A DNA stretch of 60,631 bases, taken from positions 1-60,631 of the forward strand of contig SICG01000003.1 of NCBI GenBank assembly GCA_009691525.1. Direction: 5' to 3'. The notes beneath the pieces were generated by a model. The model did not search any database and was not told the origin of the DNA. It worked only from the letters and a program-made list of their open reading frames with translations. This document shows, in pieces, positions 49,895 through 59,131 of the stretch. This DNA is from Candidatus Latescibacterota bacterium (GTDB lineage Bacteria > Latescibacterota > UBA2968 > UBA8231). The translations under genes and the position numbers were made by a program. Positions within the stretch are counted from its first letter, which is position 1. Every line of letters begins with the position of its first letter.

Positions 49895-50656
49895 CTAGTG
49901 CTCTTCCCCGGCCACCTGAACCACTTCGATGTCCAGGTCTTTGCGCAGGGCGACGCGTTCTATCTGGCCGTCCTTGATCCACACCACCCGGTCCGAGATA
50001 CTGAGCATCTTGTGGTCGTGGGTGGCCGAGATGATGGTCACCCCGGAGGTCTCATTCATCTCCTTGAGCAGCTCGATGATCTCGGTGCCGGTGCGCAGAT
50101 CCAGGTTGGCGGTGGGCTCGTCGGCCAGCACCACGGCCGGATCGTTGGCCAGGGCCCGGGCCACGGCCACGCGCTGTTGCTGGCCACCCGAAAGCTCGTA
50201 GGGCTTGTGGGAGTGCCGATCCCCTAGGCCTACCTTCTGGAGCAGTACCATGCCTTTGTCGCGCGACTCGTCGCTGGTCAGGCCGGCAAAAACCATGGGC
50301 AGGGTGACGTTCTCCAGAGCGGTCATCACCGGGATCAAGTTGAAGGACTGGAAGATGTAGCCGATCTTGCGGCAGCGCAGCCAGGCCAGCTCGTAGGCGT
50401 CGAGCTGGGCCACGTCCACTTCATCGATGTAGACCTTGCCCTCGGATGGTTTGTCCAGGCCGCCGACCATGTTGAACAAGGTGCTCTTGCCCGAGCCCGA
50501 GGGCCCCATGAGCGAGAGGTACTCGCCGGTGTAAATTTCCAGATCTACCCCGCGCAGGGCGTGGACTTCGGTATTGCCCATGCGGTAGATCTTCTTGACT
50601 TGCTGGGTGCGCACCACGGTGCGCTGTTCTTCGGCCTGGGCCTTTTCTTCCGCCAT
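49895..50656 (-). CDS. ABC transporter ATPase, LolD/MacB type
   Basis: A 253-residue ATPase with Walker A GPSGSGKST, Q-loop FQSFNLIPVMTALENV, signature LSGGQQQRVAVARAL, Walker B VVLADEPTANLD and the switch His in SATHD. The FNLIP and GGLDKPSEG context is typical of LolD/MacB/FtsE-like mechanotransmission ATPases. The start at 50656 follows GGAGGAG closely. It lies 14 bp downstream of the FtsX-type permease gene, its likely partner. An unusual ~30-residue C-terminal tail (VALRKDLDIEVVQVAGEE) follows the ATPase core. Confidence 0.88.
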   Translation of the reverse strand: MAEEKAQAEEQRTVVRTQQVKKIYRMGNTEVHALRGVDLEIYTGEYLSLMGPSGSGKSTLFNMVGGLDKPSEGKVYIDEVDVAQLDAYELAWLRCRKIGYIFQSFNLIPVMTALENVTLPMVFAGLTSDESRDKGMVLLQKVGLGDRHSHKPYELSGGQQQRVAVARALANDPAVVLADEPTANLDLRTGTEIIELLKEMNETSGVTIISATHDHKMLSISDRVVWIKDGQIERVALRKDLDIEVVQVAGEEH

Positions 50657-50670
50657 CTCCTCCGCTCCTC

Positions 50671-51378
50671 TCAGGTATCCGAACGCATGGCTTCGACGGG
50701 CTCCATTTTGGCCGCCTTGTACGCCGGCAGCATGGCCCCCACCAGCGAGAGCAGGGTGCCGGCCACCAGCGAGGTCAACATCGACTGCAAGATTTCCCCC
50801 ACCGGGAAGTAGGTGAACACGTAGTTGCCATAAGCCAGCAGGGTTAGGCCCAGGGTCATCAACAGGCCGACGACAATGCCGATGCTGGTGCCGACCACGC
50901 CCTGGAAGGTGGATTCGAGCAGGAAGAGCTTGATGATGAAGGAATCCAGGGCGCCCAGGCACTTCATGGTGCCGATCTCGCGAAAGCGCTCAGTCACCGA
51001 CATGAGCATGGCGTTGGCGATGCCCACCACACACACCAGCAGGGACAGGCCGATGAGCCAGGTCTGCTTGGAGCGCTCCTCTTGGGCCTGAGCCTGGGCT
51101 TCGGCCGAGGACCGGCCTCCCTCGGTAGAACCGGTTTCGATGCCGTTCTTCTGGAGCAGGAGGTTGATCTCGCTCTTGTTGGCCTCCTTGAGGCTGCCGA
51201 TCAGGGCATTGCTGCTCCACACGGACATCAGAAAGGCGATGGCCAGGATGATGCCGCTGGTGGTGATCAGGGAGCGGCCGAAGCGGATTTTCAGGCTCCG
51301 GATGCTGATCTCCACGGCCTTGCTCATGGGCAGGACGATCTCTCGGCCACCTGCTACCTGTAGTGGCTGTTCACTCAT
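50671..51378 (-). CDS. Short FtsX-type permease without a large periplasmic domain
   Basis: A 235-residue permease with four membrane helices: one near residue 35 (LITTSGIILAIAFLMSVW), then after a charged Gln/Glu-rich loop the FtsX block (LIGLSLLVCVVGIANAMLMS, VTERFREIGTMKCLGA, and the terminal LLSLVGAMLPAYKAAKMEPV). MacB and LolC/E have ~200-residue periplasmic domains between helix 1 and 2; here it is only ~60 residues. It pairs with the downstream ATPase gene. Confidence 0.82.
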   Translation of the reverse strand: MSEQPLQVAGGREIVLPMSKAVEISIRSLKIRFGRSLITTSGIILAIAFLMSVWSSNALIGSLKEANKSEINLLLQKNGIETGSTEGGRSSAEAQAQAQEERSKQTWLIGLSLLVCVVGIANAMLMSVTERFREIGTMKCLGALDSFIIKLFLLESTFQGVVGTSIGIVVGLLMTLGLTLLAYGNYVFTYFPVGEILQSMLTSLVAGTLLSLVGAMLPAYKAAKMEPVEAMRSDT

Positions 51379-51451
51379 CTTTTATCCTCCGCAGCGGGCG
51401 CTGGTGCCGCGCGCGCCCAAAAACTAACAAAATATACCCCCCCAGGTCAAC

Positions 51452-53236
51452 TTAGGGATTGGTGTGGGCCAGGCGCAGGGCGTCGGCTCGGGCAAAGAGC
51501 CTGAGGGCCTGTTCCACTTCTTCGTCGCTTTCCACCAGGACCCGGTAGCGCTCTTCGTCCCCCCACAGACCGCGGGCAAATTCAGCTTTTAATTCGCCCG
51601 CAAGAAACTGCCGGTGGGCCGCATAGGTGCTGTCCTCCACCGAGATCTTTTTCTTTTCCCTGAGGAAGGTGAGAAATTCGGCCAGGGCCTGACCAGAGAC
51701 CTGGTAGTGGCCGAGGAAGTCCTCGAAGCGGGCCGGCCAGTCGTGGTGGCGGCCCACCCAGCCGCTGCTGAAATCGAAGACCGCCCCCTCGGTGAGCACG
51801 TCTTCGGCAAAGCTGGACAGCGGCGTGGTTTTGAGGAACACGTCCGGGGTGATGCCGCCCCCCCCGTACACGGACCGGCTCTGGGCGGTGTGGAAGATCT
51901 GGGCGTCGGTGTGCAGACTGTCCACGGCATTTTCGTCCAGCGTGTCCAGGCCCTCTTCGATGTAGGCTGCCACATCCTTGGTGTAGGGGCGTTGGATCAG
52001 CCGGCCCAGCGGGGTGAAATAGCGCGCTACGGTCAACAGCAGCAGCCCGTTGTTGGAGAGGGGAAATTGCTCCTGCACCAGTCCTTTGCCAAAGCTGGTC
52101 TGACCCACGATCAAGCCCAGATCAAGGTCTTGGATGGCGCCGGCAACGATCTCGGAGGCGCTGGCGCTGCCGTGGTCGATCATTACCACCAGGGAGAGGG
52201 GCTTGTCCTTCAGGGGGTTCTGGTCCTGGTAGTCGAGGCGCGATCCGGTTTCGCGGCCCTCGGTGTAGACGATCAACTGGCCCCGGTCGAGGAAATAGTC
52301 GGCCACCTCCACTGCCTGGGAGAGGAACCCCCCGCCATTGCCCCGCAGGTCCAGCACCAGTCGCTCCATGCCCTGGGCTTTGAGCTGGTTCAGGGCCTGA
52401 CCCAGTTCCTCGCCGGTCTGCTCGGCAAAGCGGGTGATGCGGATATAACCAGCCCCTTCGCCCAGCATAAAGGCATAGGGCACACTGTGTACCGGGATGC
52501 GGTCGCGGGTCAAGGTGATTTCGAGTTGATCGTCGGTGCCGGGCCGGGCCACGCTCACCCGCACCTGGGTGTCGCGGGGGCCGCGCAGTTTCTGCATCAC
52601 TTGGTCGGCGGTGATGCCCTCGGTGGAGATCCCATCGATGGCCGTGATGTGGTCGCCGGCCCGCAGCTTTCCATAAGAGGGAGAACCCTCGATGGGGGAG
52701 ATGACCACCAGTTGGCCCTGGTGGATGTCGAAGTAGATGCCGATGCCCTCGAAGTGGGCCTGGAAACGCTCCACCATCTCCTCGGACTCCTGGGGGTCGA
52801 GGTAGCTGGAGTGAGGGTCGAGGGCGATTAGCATGCCCCCGACTGCAGCGCGGGCCAGCGAGTCGGTCGGGTAGGGCATCTGGCGACTGTGGCTCAATTG
52901 ATCGAGGGTGTGGGCCAGCAACTCCAACTGGCGGCGGTTGCTCAGTGGGGCGTGTACTCGCAACAAGCTATCCACCTCGGCAAGGGCGCTGGAGTCCTGG
53001 ATCCCCTCTTCTCCCTGGGCCACGGCCTCGACCATGCCATCGACGGCGCCTTCGATGACCAGCAGGCTGTCCACGGGCTCTACGTAGTAGCGGTGGATCT
53101 TATCGCGCACCTCGGCGATCAGCCTCAGCTCCGGGCGCTCCTCGCCTGCAGACCCACGCTCGTGGTGGGATTCCACCAGTCCGAGGATGGCCAGGACCGC
53201 GCAGCCGGCGATAATTAGGCGTTTAAGGGGTGACAT
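51452..53236 (-). CDS. ctpA: C-terminal processing peptidase (S41 family)
   Basis: A 594-residue periplasmic serine protease. The N-terminal signal anchor (LKRLIIAGCAVLAILGLV) precedes a helical region, a PDZ domain (about residues 180-270; GEGAGYIRITRFAEQTGEEL marks the return to the catalytic fold) and the S41 core with the nucleophile in GSASASEIVAGAIQD and the general-base Lys in TSFGKGLVQEQF. A C-terminal ~150-residue extension follows. The ATG at 53236 with GGAAG upstream is preferred to an earlier in-frame start. CtpA enzymes degrade or process envelope proteins. Confidence 0.9.
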   Translation of the reverse strand: MSPLKRLIIAGCAVLAILGLVESHHERGSAGEERPELRLIAEVRDKIHRYYVEPVDSLLVIEGAVDGMVEAVAQGEEGIQDSSALAEVDSLLRVHAPLSNRRQLELLAHTLDQLSHSRQMPYPTDSLARAAVGGMLIALDPHSSYLDPQESEEMVERFQAHFEGIGIYFDIHQGQLVVISPIEGSPSYGKLRAGDHITAIDGISTEGITADQVMQKLRGPRDTQVRVSVARPGTDDQLEITLTRDRIPVHSVPYAFMLGEGAGYIRITRFAEQTGEELGQALNQLKAQGMERLVLDLRGNGGGFLSQAVEVADYFLDRGQLIVYTEGRETGSRLDYQDQNPLKDKPLSLVVMIDHGSASASEIVAGAIQDLDLGLIVGQTSFGKGLVQEQFPLSNNGLLLLTVARYFTPLGRLIQRPYTKDVAAYIEEGLDTLDENAVDSLHTDAQIFHTAQSRSVYGGGGITPDVFLKTTPLSSFAEDVLTEGAVFDFSSGWVGRHHDWPARFEDFLGHYQVSGQALAEFLTFLREKKKISVEDSTYAAHRQFLAGELKAEFARGLWGDEERYRVLVESDEEVEQALRLFARADALRLAHTNP

Positions 53237-53306
53237 GAGGCGTCTTCCACCAGAAAGCCAGAACATACACCCAAAGACCAGTTCCCGGCAAGTAGTATGC
53301 CGGTCC

Positions 53307-54980
53307 CTAGCGCCGGGTGGAGATCTCGATCAGGGGCAGTTCGGCAGGGGCGCCGGGGGCTTGCCTGGCGACCAGTTCGACAAAAGACCCGGGCAACATG
53401 TGGATGCGCAGCCGGCGCCGCCGCCAGCCCTGCCGGGCCTGGGGCAGGGCATGGGCCAGGGTACTTTCGGTGAAGACCAGCTCACTGATCTCGTAGTCCC
53501 GCAGCAGCTGGGGCAATTCCTCCACCAGGCCCAGCACCTGTTTGCCGGCCAGGCGCTGGCCGCGCCATTCCGGGCTCAATCCCACCAGCCCCACCACCTC
53601 CCACTCCGGATGGGTTTTCAAGTATTCCAGAAACTGGACCACCACTGGTTCGGTGCCCACCACCAACAACCGCCGCCGACCCAGGCGGCGGGCTTGATCC
53701 AGGTGCCCGGCGGCCAAACGCCAGCCGGCCACCAGGGCGATGTTGAAGAGCCAGGCAGCCCCGGCGGCCAGTCGCGAAAAGTTGTAGGCCTTAAAGAAAA
53801 AGACCACCGCCACTACCCCGGCAAAACCCACGGTCACCGCCCCGGCAGCGCGGGTGGCGGAGAGGCGATGGCGGTCGTACAGACCCAGCAGGTAGAAGGA
53901 CAGCAGCCAGGTAAAGGCCGAGGCGGCGTAGACCACCAACCACTGTAGGTCGGTATAGGGCGGCGGGGTGAGCCAGCGGGTGGGATGCACCCCGATGCCC
54001 AACTGGTTGCAGAGGTTTTCTAGAGTGCGGATGAGCGGGGTGAGGTGGGAGTGGTACCGCAGGGCGATGCCCAGCTTGAGCCCGGTCAGCACCAACACGC
54101 CGTCCAGCGCCGGTAGGGCCAGGCGCCGGCCCACGCGCACCCCCAGGGAGCCCAGACCGTAGAGGACGATGCCCACGTGTAAGAGCCAAAGCGGAAAGAA
54201 GCGGTAGCGCTGCTGCATGTGTTTGCCTACAAAGATGGACATGGCCTCGTAGAAGCGGTAGCGCACCCGCATCTGCTCGGCCCGGCCGCTCTCGCCCTTG
54301 AAGTGGACGATGGCGGTGTGGGGTACATAGTAGATTGCCCAGCCGGCCTGGCGCAGGCGGTAACACCAGTCCAGATCCTCCCCGTACATGAAGTAGTCCT
54401 CGTCCAGCGGGCCCACCTGGTCCATGGCGGCCTTGCGCACCATCATACACGAGCCGGAGAGGGCGTCCACCTCGTTGGTCTGTTCCGGGTCGAGATAGGT
54501 GAGGTTGTAGGCGGCCAGGCGTCGGCTGCGGGGGAAGAGGCGGCTGAGTCCCGAGACCTTGCAGAAGGCGGCCATCGGGGTGGGGAAGCCGCGGCGGCAG
54601 GCCAGTTGCAGGGTGCCGTCCGGGTTGAGGATCTTGCAGCCCACGGCCCCGGCATCGGGATGGGCGTCGAGGAAGTCGACCAGGCAACGCAGGGTGTCGC
54701 GGCGCACCACCGTGTCGGTGTTGAGCAACAGGACGTGACGGCCCTGCGCCTGCCGCAGGGCCAGGTTGTTGCCGCCGGCAAAACCCAGGTTGCGGGGGCT
54801 GCGGATTAGCCGGACCTGGGGAAATTTCTCGGCCACCAAATCGGCGCTGCCGTCGCGCGAGGCGTTGTCCACCACAAAGACCTCGGTCTGCAGGCCGGCG
54901 GCTGCTTCCAGGGCGGTGCGCAGCGCTTGTTCCAGCAGATCGCGGGTGTTGTAGCTGACCAGCACCACGCTCAGATCCAT
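53307..54980 (-). CDS. GT2 glycosyltransferase fused to a WbaP-like membrane/Rossmann module
   Basis: A 557-residue protein. Residues 1-265 are a GT2 rhamnosyltransferase-like domain (SVVLVSYNTRDLLEQALR, LLLNTDTVVRRD, YGEDLDWCYRLRQAGW). One helix (~275-295) and then four more (~370-450) lead to a CoA-binding/Rossmann-like domain (RRRLLVVGTEPVVVQFLEYL, VVGLVGLSPEWRGQ). The latter half matches the N-terminal part of polyisoprenyl-phosphate hexose-1-P transferases, but their catalytic sugar-transferase domain is absent. It follows the DPM1-like gene with a 1-nt overlap. Confidence 0.8.
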   Translation of the reverse strand: MDLSVVLVSYNTRDLLEQALRTALEAAAGLQTEVFVVDNASRDGSADLVAEKFPQVRLIRSPRNLGFAGGNNLALRQAQGRHVLLLNTDTVVRRDTLRCLVDFLDAHPDAGAVGCKILNPDGTLQLACRRGFPTPMAAFCKVSGLSRLFPRSRRLAAYNLTYLDPEQTNEVDALSGSCMMVRKAAMDQVGPLDEDYFMYGEDLDWCYRLRQAGWAIYYVPHTAIVHFKGESGRAEQMRVRYRFYEAMSIFVGKHMQQRYRFFPLWLLHVGIVLYGLGSLGVRVGRRLALPALDGVLVLTGLKLGIALRYHSHLTPLIRTLENLCNQLGIGVHPTRWLTPPPYTDLQWLVVYAASAFTWLLSFYLLGLYDRHRLSATRAAGAVTVGFAGVVAVVFFFKAYNFSRLAAGAAWLFNIALVAGWRLAAGHLDQARRLGRRRLLVVGTEPVVVQFLEYLKTHPEWEVVGLVGLSPEWRGQRLAGKQVLGLVEELPQLLRDYEISELVFTESTLAHALPQARQGWRRRRLRIHMLPGSFVELVARQAPGAPAELPLIEISTRR

Positions 54981-55708
54981 CAGACCTTGTCCCCGGACCG
55001 GCGTTTCCTGAACAAACGGTAGAAGCTGAAGTAGAGGAGTTGCTTGGCAAAAAGCAGGTGTTCGCGCAGGTTGAGTTTGCTGCTGCTGAACTGGCGGTTG
55101 CGGAAGACAAAGGGCACCGACATGTGCCGACTCCAGTGCCCCTTGACCAGGATCTCGAGGAAGATCTTGTACCCAGAGGAGGTGAGCTGCAACCCTTCGA
55201 TCACCTCGCGGCGCAAAAAGAAATACCCGGCGAGCGGGTCCTCAGCCCCGGTCAGCAGCCGGGCAGCCCCCACTCCCACCTTTGAGATGAGCTTGCGGTG
55301 CCAGGCCCAGTCTTCGACGATGCTGGTCTCGCCGAAGCGGCTGCCAAAGGTCAGGTCGTATTCGCGCAGGCCGCGGATCAGCTGGGGCAGGATGGCCGGA
55401 TCGTGGCTCAGATCGGCGTCGATCACCCCCAGGAGGGAACGGTCGGAGCGGACAAAGCCGGCCATCACCGCCGAGCCCAGGCCCAGCTTGCCGGGACGGT
55501 GTACCACTTTTACCGGATATTGGGCGGCCAGGGCCTCGGCGGCCTGGCCAGTGCCGTCGGGGGAATTGTCGTCCACCACGATCAACTCCAGGTCGATGTC
55601 GGGAAATTTTTCCAGGACCTGGAAGATCTCCTGGGCCAGCAGGGCGATATTCTCGCACTCGTTGTAGGTGGGGGTGATCAGCGAGACCCGCAAAGGCGTA
55701 TCGGTCAT
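54980..55708 (-). CDS. Polyprenol monophosphomannose synthase-like GT2
   Basis: A 242-residue GT-A enzyme of the dolichyl-phosphate mannose synthase type. Motifs: SLITPTYNECENIALLAQEI, IVVDDNSPDGTG, GVIDADLSHDP (metal-binding DxD) and LTFGSRF. No C-terminal membrane helices, so it is the soluble type I form. Product is likely a polyprenyl-phosphate-mannose or -glucose donor, which would suit GT-C enzymes such as the YfhO-like protein in this window (inference). Confidence 0.88.
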   Translation of the reverse strand: MTDTPLRVSLITPTYNECENIALLAQEIFQVLEKFPDIDLELIVVDDNSPDGTGQAAEALAAQYPVKVVHRPGKLGLGSAVMAGFVRSDRSLLGVIDADLSHDPAILPQLIRGLREYDLTFGSRFGETSIVEDWAWHRKLISKVGVGAARLLTGAEDPLAGYFFLRREVIEGLQLTSSGYKIFLEILVKGHWSRHMSVPFVFRNRQFSSSKLNLREHLLFAKQLLYFSFYRLFRKRRSGDKV

Positions 55709-55724
55709 GACCCGGACAGCCTGC

Positions 55725-56633
55725 TCAAAAAAGGTTGGGAAAATCGCGGCGGAAATTTTCCTGGTCTGCCAGCCGTTCCAGGCCCTGGGATAGGCTCAGC
55801 GGGGTGTGGCCCAGCAGGGATTCGAGCGCTTGGGTGCGCAGCCCCGAGCGCAGCGGGCGGGGTGCTTTCTGACCGGCGGTAGCGGTGGAGATGGGCTGCA
55901 CCAGGCCGGAGTCCAGGCCAAAGAAGCGGGCCAGCTCCTGCGTCAGCTGATAGCGGGTCAGGTAGGTGGCCCCGCCCAGGTGGAAAAGACCCTGGACCTG
56001 GCGCCGGCACAACTCCACTAGCACCTGGGCCAGGTCGTGGACGTGGGTGGGATTGCCCCACTGGTCGTCCACCATCTTCAATTGGTCGCCCCGGGCCAGC
56101 GCTTCCAGGGGCCAGGTCACCAGGTTGCGCCGGGTCTCCGGGAGGTACCCATAGAGCCACAAGGTGCGCAGCACCAGCCCTTTGAGACCCTCCTGTAGCA
56201 CCACCCCTTCGCTCTGCAGCTTGATCGCGCCATAGTAAGAGAGCGGGTTGGTCGGGTCCTGCTCGCTATAGGGGCCATTCTGGCCGTCGAAGACATAGTC
56301 GGTGGAGAGCTGGACCAGGCCCAGGTTCAGTTGCCGGCAGGCCGAGGCCAAATGGCGGACAATGTCCAAGTTGATCTGCAGGGCCAGTGGTCGATCGGAT
56401 TCGCAGCGATCCACATCGGTGAGGGCTGCGGTGTGGATAACCCAGTCGGGCCTCACCTTTTCCAGCAGGGCAAGAACTGCCCGAGGATCGGTCAGTTCGA
56501 CCGGGTGGTACGCCCCTTTGCCCACCGGGGTTTCCCCACGGCCGCAGCCGATCATCTCGGCGTCAAAGTCCGGCTCCAGCAGGCTGCGCCCCAGGAGGCC
56601 GTGGGCGCCGGTGACCAGTAATTTCATACCCAT
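55725..56633 (-). CDS. rfbD: dTDP-4-dehydrorhamnose reductase-like protein
   Basis: A 302-residue extended SDR. It has the NADPH loop VTGAHGLLGRSLL, LSTDYVFDGQNGPY and the catalytic YxxxK in SYYGAIKLQSE; RfbD reduces dTDP-4-dehydrorhamnose to dTDP-L-rhamnose. rfbA, rfbB and rfbC are not adjacent. An alternative ATG two codons further in (56627) would give the usual MKLLVTG start. It heads a leftward set with the DPM1-like and GT2 fusion genes, so a rhamnose-containing glycan is plausible. Confidence 0.88.
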   Translation of the reverse strand: MGMKLLVTGAHGLLGRSLLEPDFDAEMIGCGRGETPVGKGAYHPVELTDPRAVLALLEKVRPDWVIHTAALTDVDRCESDRPLALQINLDIVRHLASACRQLNLGLVQLSTDYVFDGQNGPYSEQDPTNPLSYYGAIKLQSEGVVLQEGLKGLVLRTLWLYGYLPETRRNLVTWPLEALARGDQLKMVDDQWGNPTHVHDLAQVLVELCRRQVQGLFHLGGATYLTRYQLTQELARFFGLDSGLVQPISTATAGQKAPRPLRSGLRTQALESLLGHTPLSLSQGLERLADQENFRRDFPNLF

Positions 56634-56693
56634 GCTTACAAGGGGAAGGCGGAAGGGGTAAGTCTTTTGTATAGTACAGACTTGGAGCTAAGG

Positions 56694-56719
56694 CACGCCG
56701 TGGCGTGGTTAATCTAACC
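56694..56719. promoter_or_regulatory. Two abutting dyads in the rfbD/TPR divergent gap
   Basis: CACGCC-GT-GGCGTG (56694-56707) and GGTTA-ATC-TAACC (56707-56719) are two perfect inverted repeats sharing one base, in the ~230-bp intergenic region between divergent genes. No T tract follows either, so a protein-binding site is more likely than a terminator. Confidence 0.35.
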
Positions 56720-56860
56720 AATGGGGAGGGACCCGGTCAAGCACAGGGAGGGGCTCGGGTGTTGAGCCGGGGGTGGATGTAGTACCTTCCGGGTGGTTTT
56801 TGCCAAAGGGGTCATCATGCGGACCGTTTATCGTTCGATGCTGCTGGCGGTTTTGATCTT

Positions 56861-57805
56861 GTGCACCAGTGTGATATCCCGCCCGGCACGGGAAGGGCCG
56901 ACCGCTTTCCCTATACCAGCTTTTCCGAATGGCTCGATCCCGAACCCCTGGACGAGTTGATGGAGGTGCTCGAGGAGGCTGTCGATGATCCCGAGGGCCA
57001 GCGCCAGATGATGCGGGCATATGCCAACCAGCATCCGGCGGTGTTCGAGGTGGCCCGGTGGCTCCTGTGGCACGGCGAAGATCCAGCGTCCGCCATCTAC
57101 CTGCTCTCATCCCTGGGCACGGAGCGCGCTGTTGTCGAGTTGAAGCGTTTTGCCCTGGGCCAGGCCGGCGAGGACGAGGAACGCATGCGCGCCGCCAAGG
57201 AGCTCAATGATCAAGGACAGTTCCCCGAGGGCCAGCCGGTGCGCCTGTGGCACAAGGGAGAGTGGCGGGACTTGCTACTGAAGACCTTTGCGATCACCGA
57301 TGAGCCGGAAGAAATCGAGTACCGCCCGGAGGTCCGCCGATTGCTCGGCGAGGCTGCGGTCGCCGCGCAGGAAAAACGGCTAGACCAGCCAGAGGCGATG
57401 TGTCACCGCATCCTGGAACAGGACCCGGGCTGTCGCATGGCGGACACCGTCCTGGCCAATATCTGCAGCCACCGGGGGGATACGCCGGGGATGGCGCGGC
57501 AGTTCGAAAAGGCCCTGGAAATCGATCCCGACTATGCCACCGCCCGATGTGGATTGGCGCTGCTGTACCTAGAGGCCGGCAAGGTGGAGGAAGCCGAGGA
57601 GTTCATCGCGCCGCTGCTGGGACGCCAGAAATTCGCCCGATCCGAACTCATAGCCTATAACGTCGCCATGGCGCGCATCCAGCTCCACCGGGGGAATGTA
57701 GAAGCCGTCGAGGCGGCGTTGGATGTCCTCTTCGAGCTGGCGCCCGATGACCCTCTGGTCCTGCAATTGGAGCAAACCCTGGGGGGGCACAGGGAAAAAG
57801 GCTGA
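56861..57805 (+). CDS. TPR-like repeat protein, N-terminus possibly frameshifted
   Basis: A 314-residue acidic helical protein. The middle and C-terminal parts contain TPR-like units (CHRILEQDPGCRMADTVLAN, ARQFEKALEIDPDYATARCG, VEAALDVLFELAPDDPLV). The frame begins at a weak TTG. In another frame an ATG at 56817, with AAAGGGG ahead, encodes a signal peptide (MRTVYRSMLLAVLILCTSVI) that would join this protein if one frame change occurred near 56880-56900. The true protein may therefore be exported. Divergent from rfbD; AKR gene follows. Confidence 0.65.
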   Translation: MHQCDIPPGTGRADRFPYTSFSEWLDPEPLDELMEVLEEAVDDPEGQRQMMRAYANQHPAVFEVARWLLWHGEDPASAIYLLSSLGTERAVVELKRFALGQAGEDEERMRAAKELNDQGQFPEGQPVRLWHKGEWRDLLLKTFAITDEPEEIEYRPEVRRLLGEAAVAAQEKRLDQPEAMCHRILEQDPGCRMADTVLANICSHRGDTPGMARQFEKALEIDPDYATARCGLALLYLEAGKVEEAEEFIAPLLGRQKFARSELIAYNVAMARIQLHRGNVEAVEAALDVLFELAPDDPLVLQLEQTLGGHREKG

Positions 57806-57869
57806 GCACCCAAAGAACGCCGGCGCCGGGAGCTTTTCCCGGTGCCCTATACTCACGCCGGAGGACAAC

Positions 57870-58868
57870 ATGAATCCACTAGGAAAAAAAGAACTGGGCC
57901 GCACTGGATTGCAGGTGACCCGCCTGGGCCTGGGCTGCGCGGCCCTGGGCGGCCTGTATGGCGATATTCCCGAGGAGCAGGCCACGGCCGTGGTGCAGCG
58001 CGCGCTGGTTTTGGGCCTCAACCTTTTCGACACCGCACCGCTCTACGGTTCCGGCAAAAGCGAGCAGCGCCTGGGCCGGGCGCTGCAGGGAGTGCCGCGC
58101 GATTCCTACGTGCTGGCCTCCAAGGTGGGGCGCATCCTGGTGCCGGCCCAAGGATCGGAGCGGGGCCAGGAGATCTACGCCAACCCGCCGCCCTTCCAGC
58201 CGGTTTTTGATTTCAGCTATGACGGGGTGATGCGCTCCTTTGAGAGCAGTCTGCAGCGCCTGGGCGTGGATCGCATCGACATCCTGCACATCCACGACCC
58301 GGACGACCACTACGAGGCGGCCATCAACGGCGCGTATCCGGCTCTCGACAAGCTGCGCAGCCAGGGGGTGATCCGCGCGGTGAGCGCCGGCATGAACCAG
58401 TGGGAGATGCTGGCCCGTTTCGCCCGCGAAGGGCGCTTCGACTGTTTCCTGCTGGCCGGCCGCTACAGCCTGCTCGAACAGGAGGCCATGGACGAGTTGT
58501 TGCCCCTGTGCTTGGAGAAGCAGATCGGCATCATGGCCGGGGGTACCTACAACAGCGGCATCCTGGCCAAGGGGGCTCAGGCGGGCAGCAAGTACAACTA
58601 TGCCGACGCCCCGCCGCAGATCATCGAGAAGGCGCGGCAGCTCGAAGAGGTGGCCGCCCGGCACCAGGTCTCTATCAAAGCCGCGGCCTCGCAGTTCGCC
58701 TTGGCCCATCCGGCTATCACCACCATCATCCCCGGCACCCGCCAGCCCTCGCGGGTGGATGAGAACTTTGAGCTGCTCAGCGAAAAGATCCCGGCGGCCT
58801 TCTGGGACGAGCTAAAAGAAAGGGAGCTGATCCGCCGCGAGGCGCCGGTGCCTGGGGAAAAAGCCTGA
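57870..58868 (+). CDS. Aldo/keto reductase (aldose dehydrogenase-like)
   Basis: A 332-residue NAD(P)-dependent TIM barrel. The catalytic tetrad is intact: Asp and Tyr in FDTAPLYGSGKSE, Lys in ASKVGR and His in LHIHDPDD. The long loop after SKVGR and IMAGGTYNSGILAKG near the C-terminus resemble D-threo-aldose (L-fucose) 1-dehydrogenases. GGAGG lies ~8 nt before the chosen ATG; the longer upstream frame overlaps the TPR gene and is not used. Confidence 0.88.
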   Translation: MNPLGKKELGRTGLQVTRLGLGCAALGGLYGDIPEEQATAVVQRALVLGLNLFDTAPLYGSGKSEQRLGRALQGVPRDSYVLASKVGRILVPAQGSERGQEIYANPPPFQPVFDFSYDGVMRSFESSLQRLGVDRIDILHIHDPDDHYEAAINGAYPALDKLRSQGVIRAVSAGMNQWEMLARFAREGRFDCFLLAGRYSLLEQEAMDELLPLCLEKQIGIMAGGTYNSGILAKGAQAGSKYNYADAPPQIIEKARQLEEVAARHQVSIKAAASQFALAHPAITTIIPGTRQPSRVDENFELLSEKIPAAFWDELKERELIRREAPVPGEKA

Positions 58869-59131
58869 GCAAGCGGAGCACCTATCCGATCTACCCGAAG
58901 GCCTGTGCTTTTTCAACCACTCAAACCGCTAATTGACCCCTTTCGTGCAACAACGCCCTGGATAGGCCGATGTGTTCGGGTGTGCACATGGGGAAATGCG
59001 CAAAGGCCGTGCCAGACTATTGAACCGGGACTGTGCTGAGTGAAGCCCACGCCACCATTGCGGGCGCTCTTCGCGCATCAGGTCGAAGCTCCCCGTGGCC
59101 AGGTACATCGGGAACCGTTATAGTAGTATCC

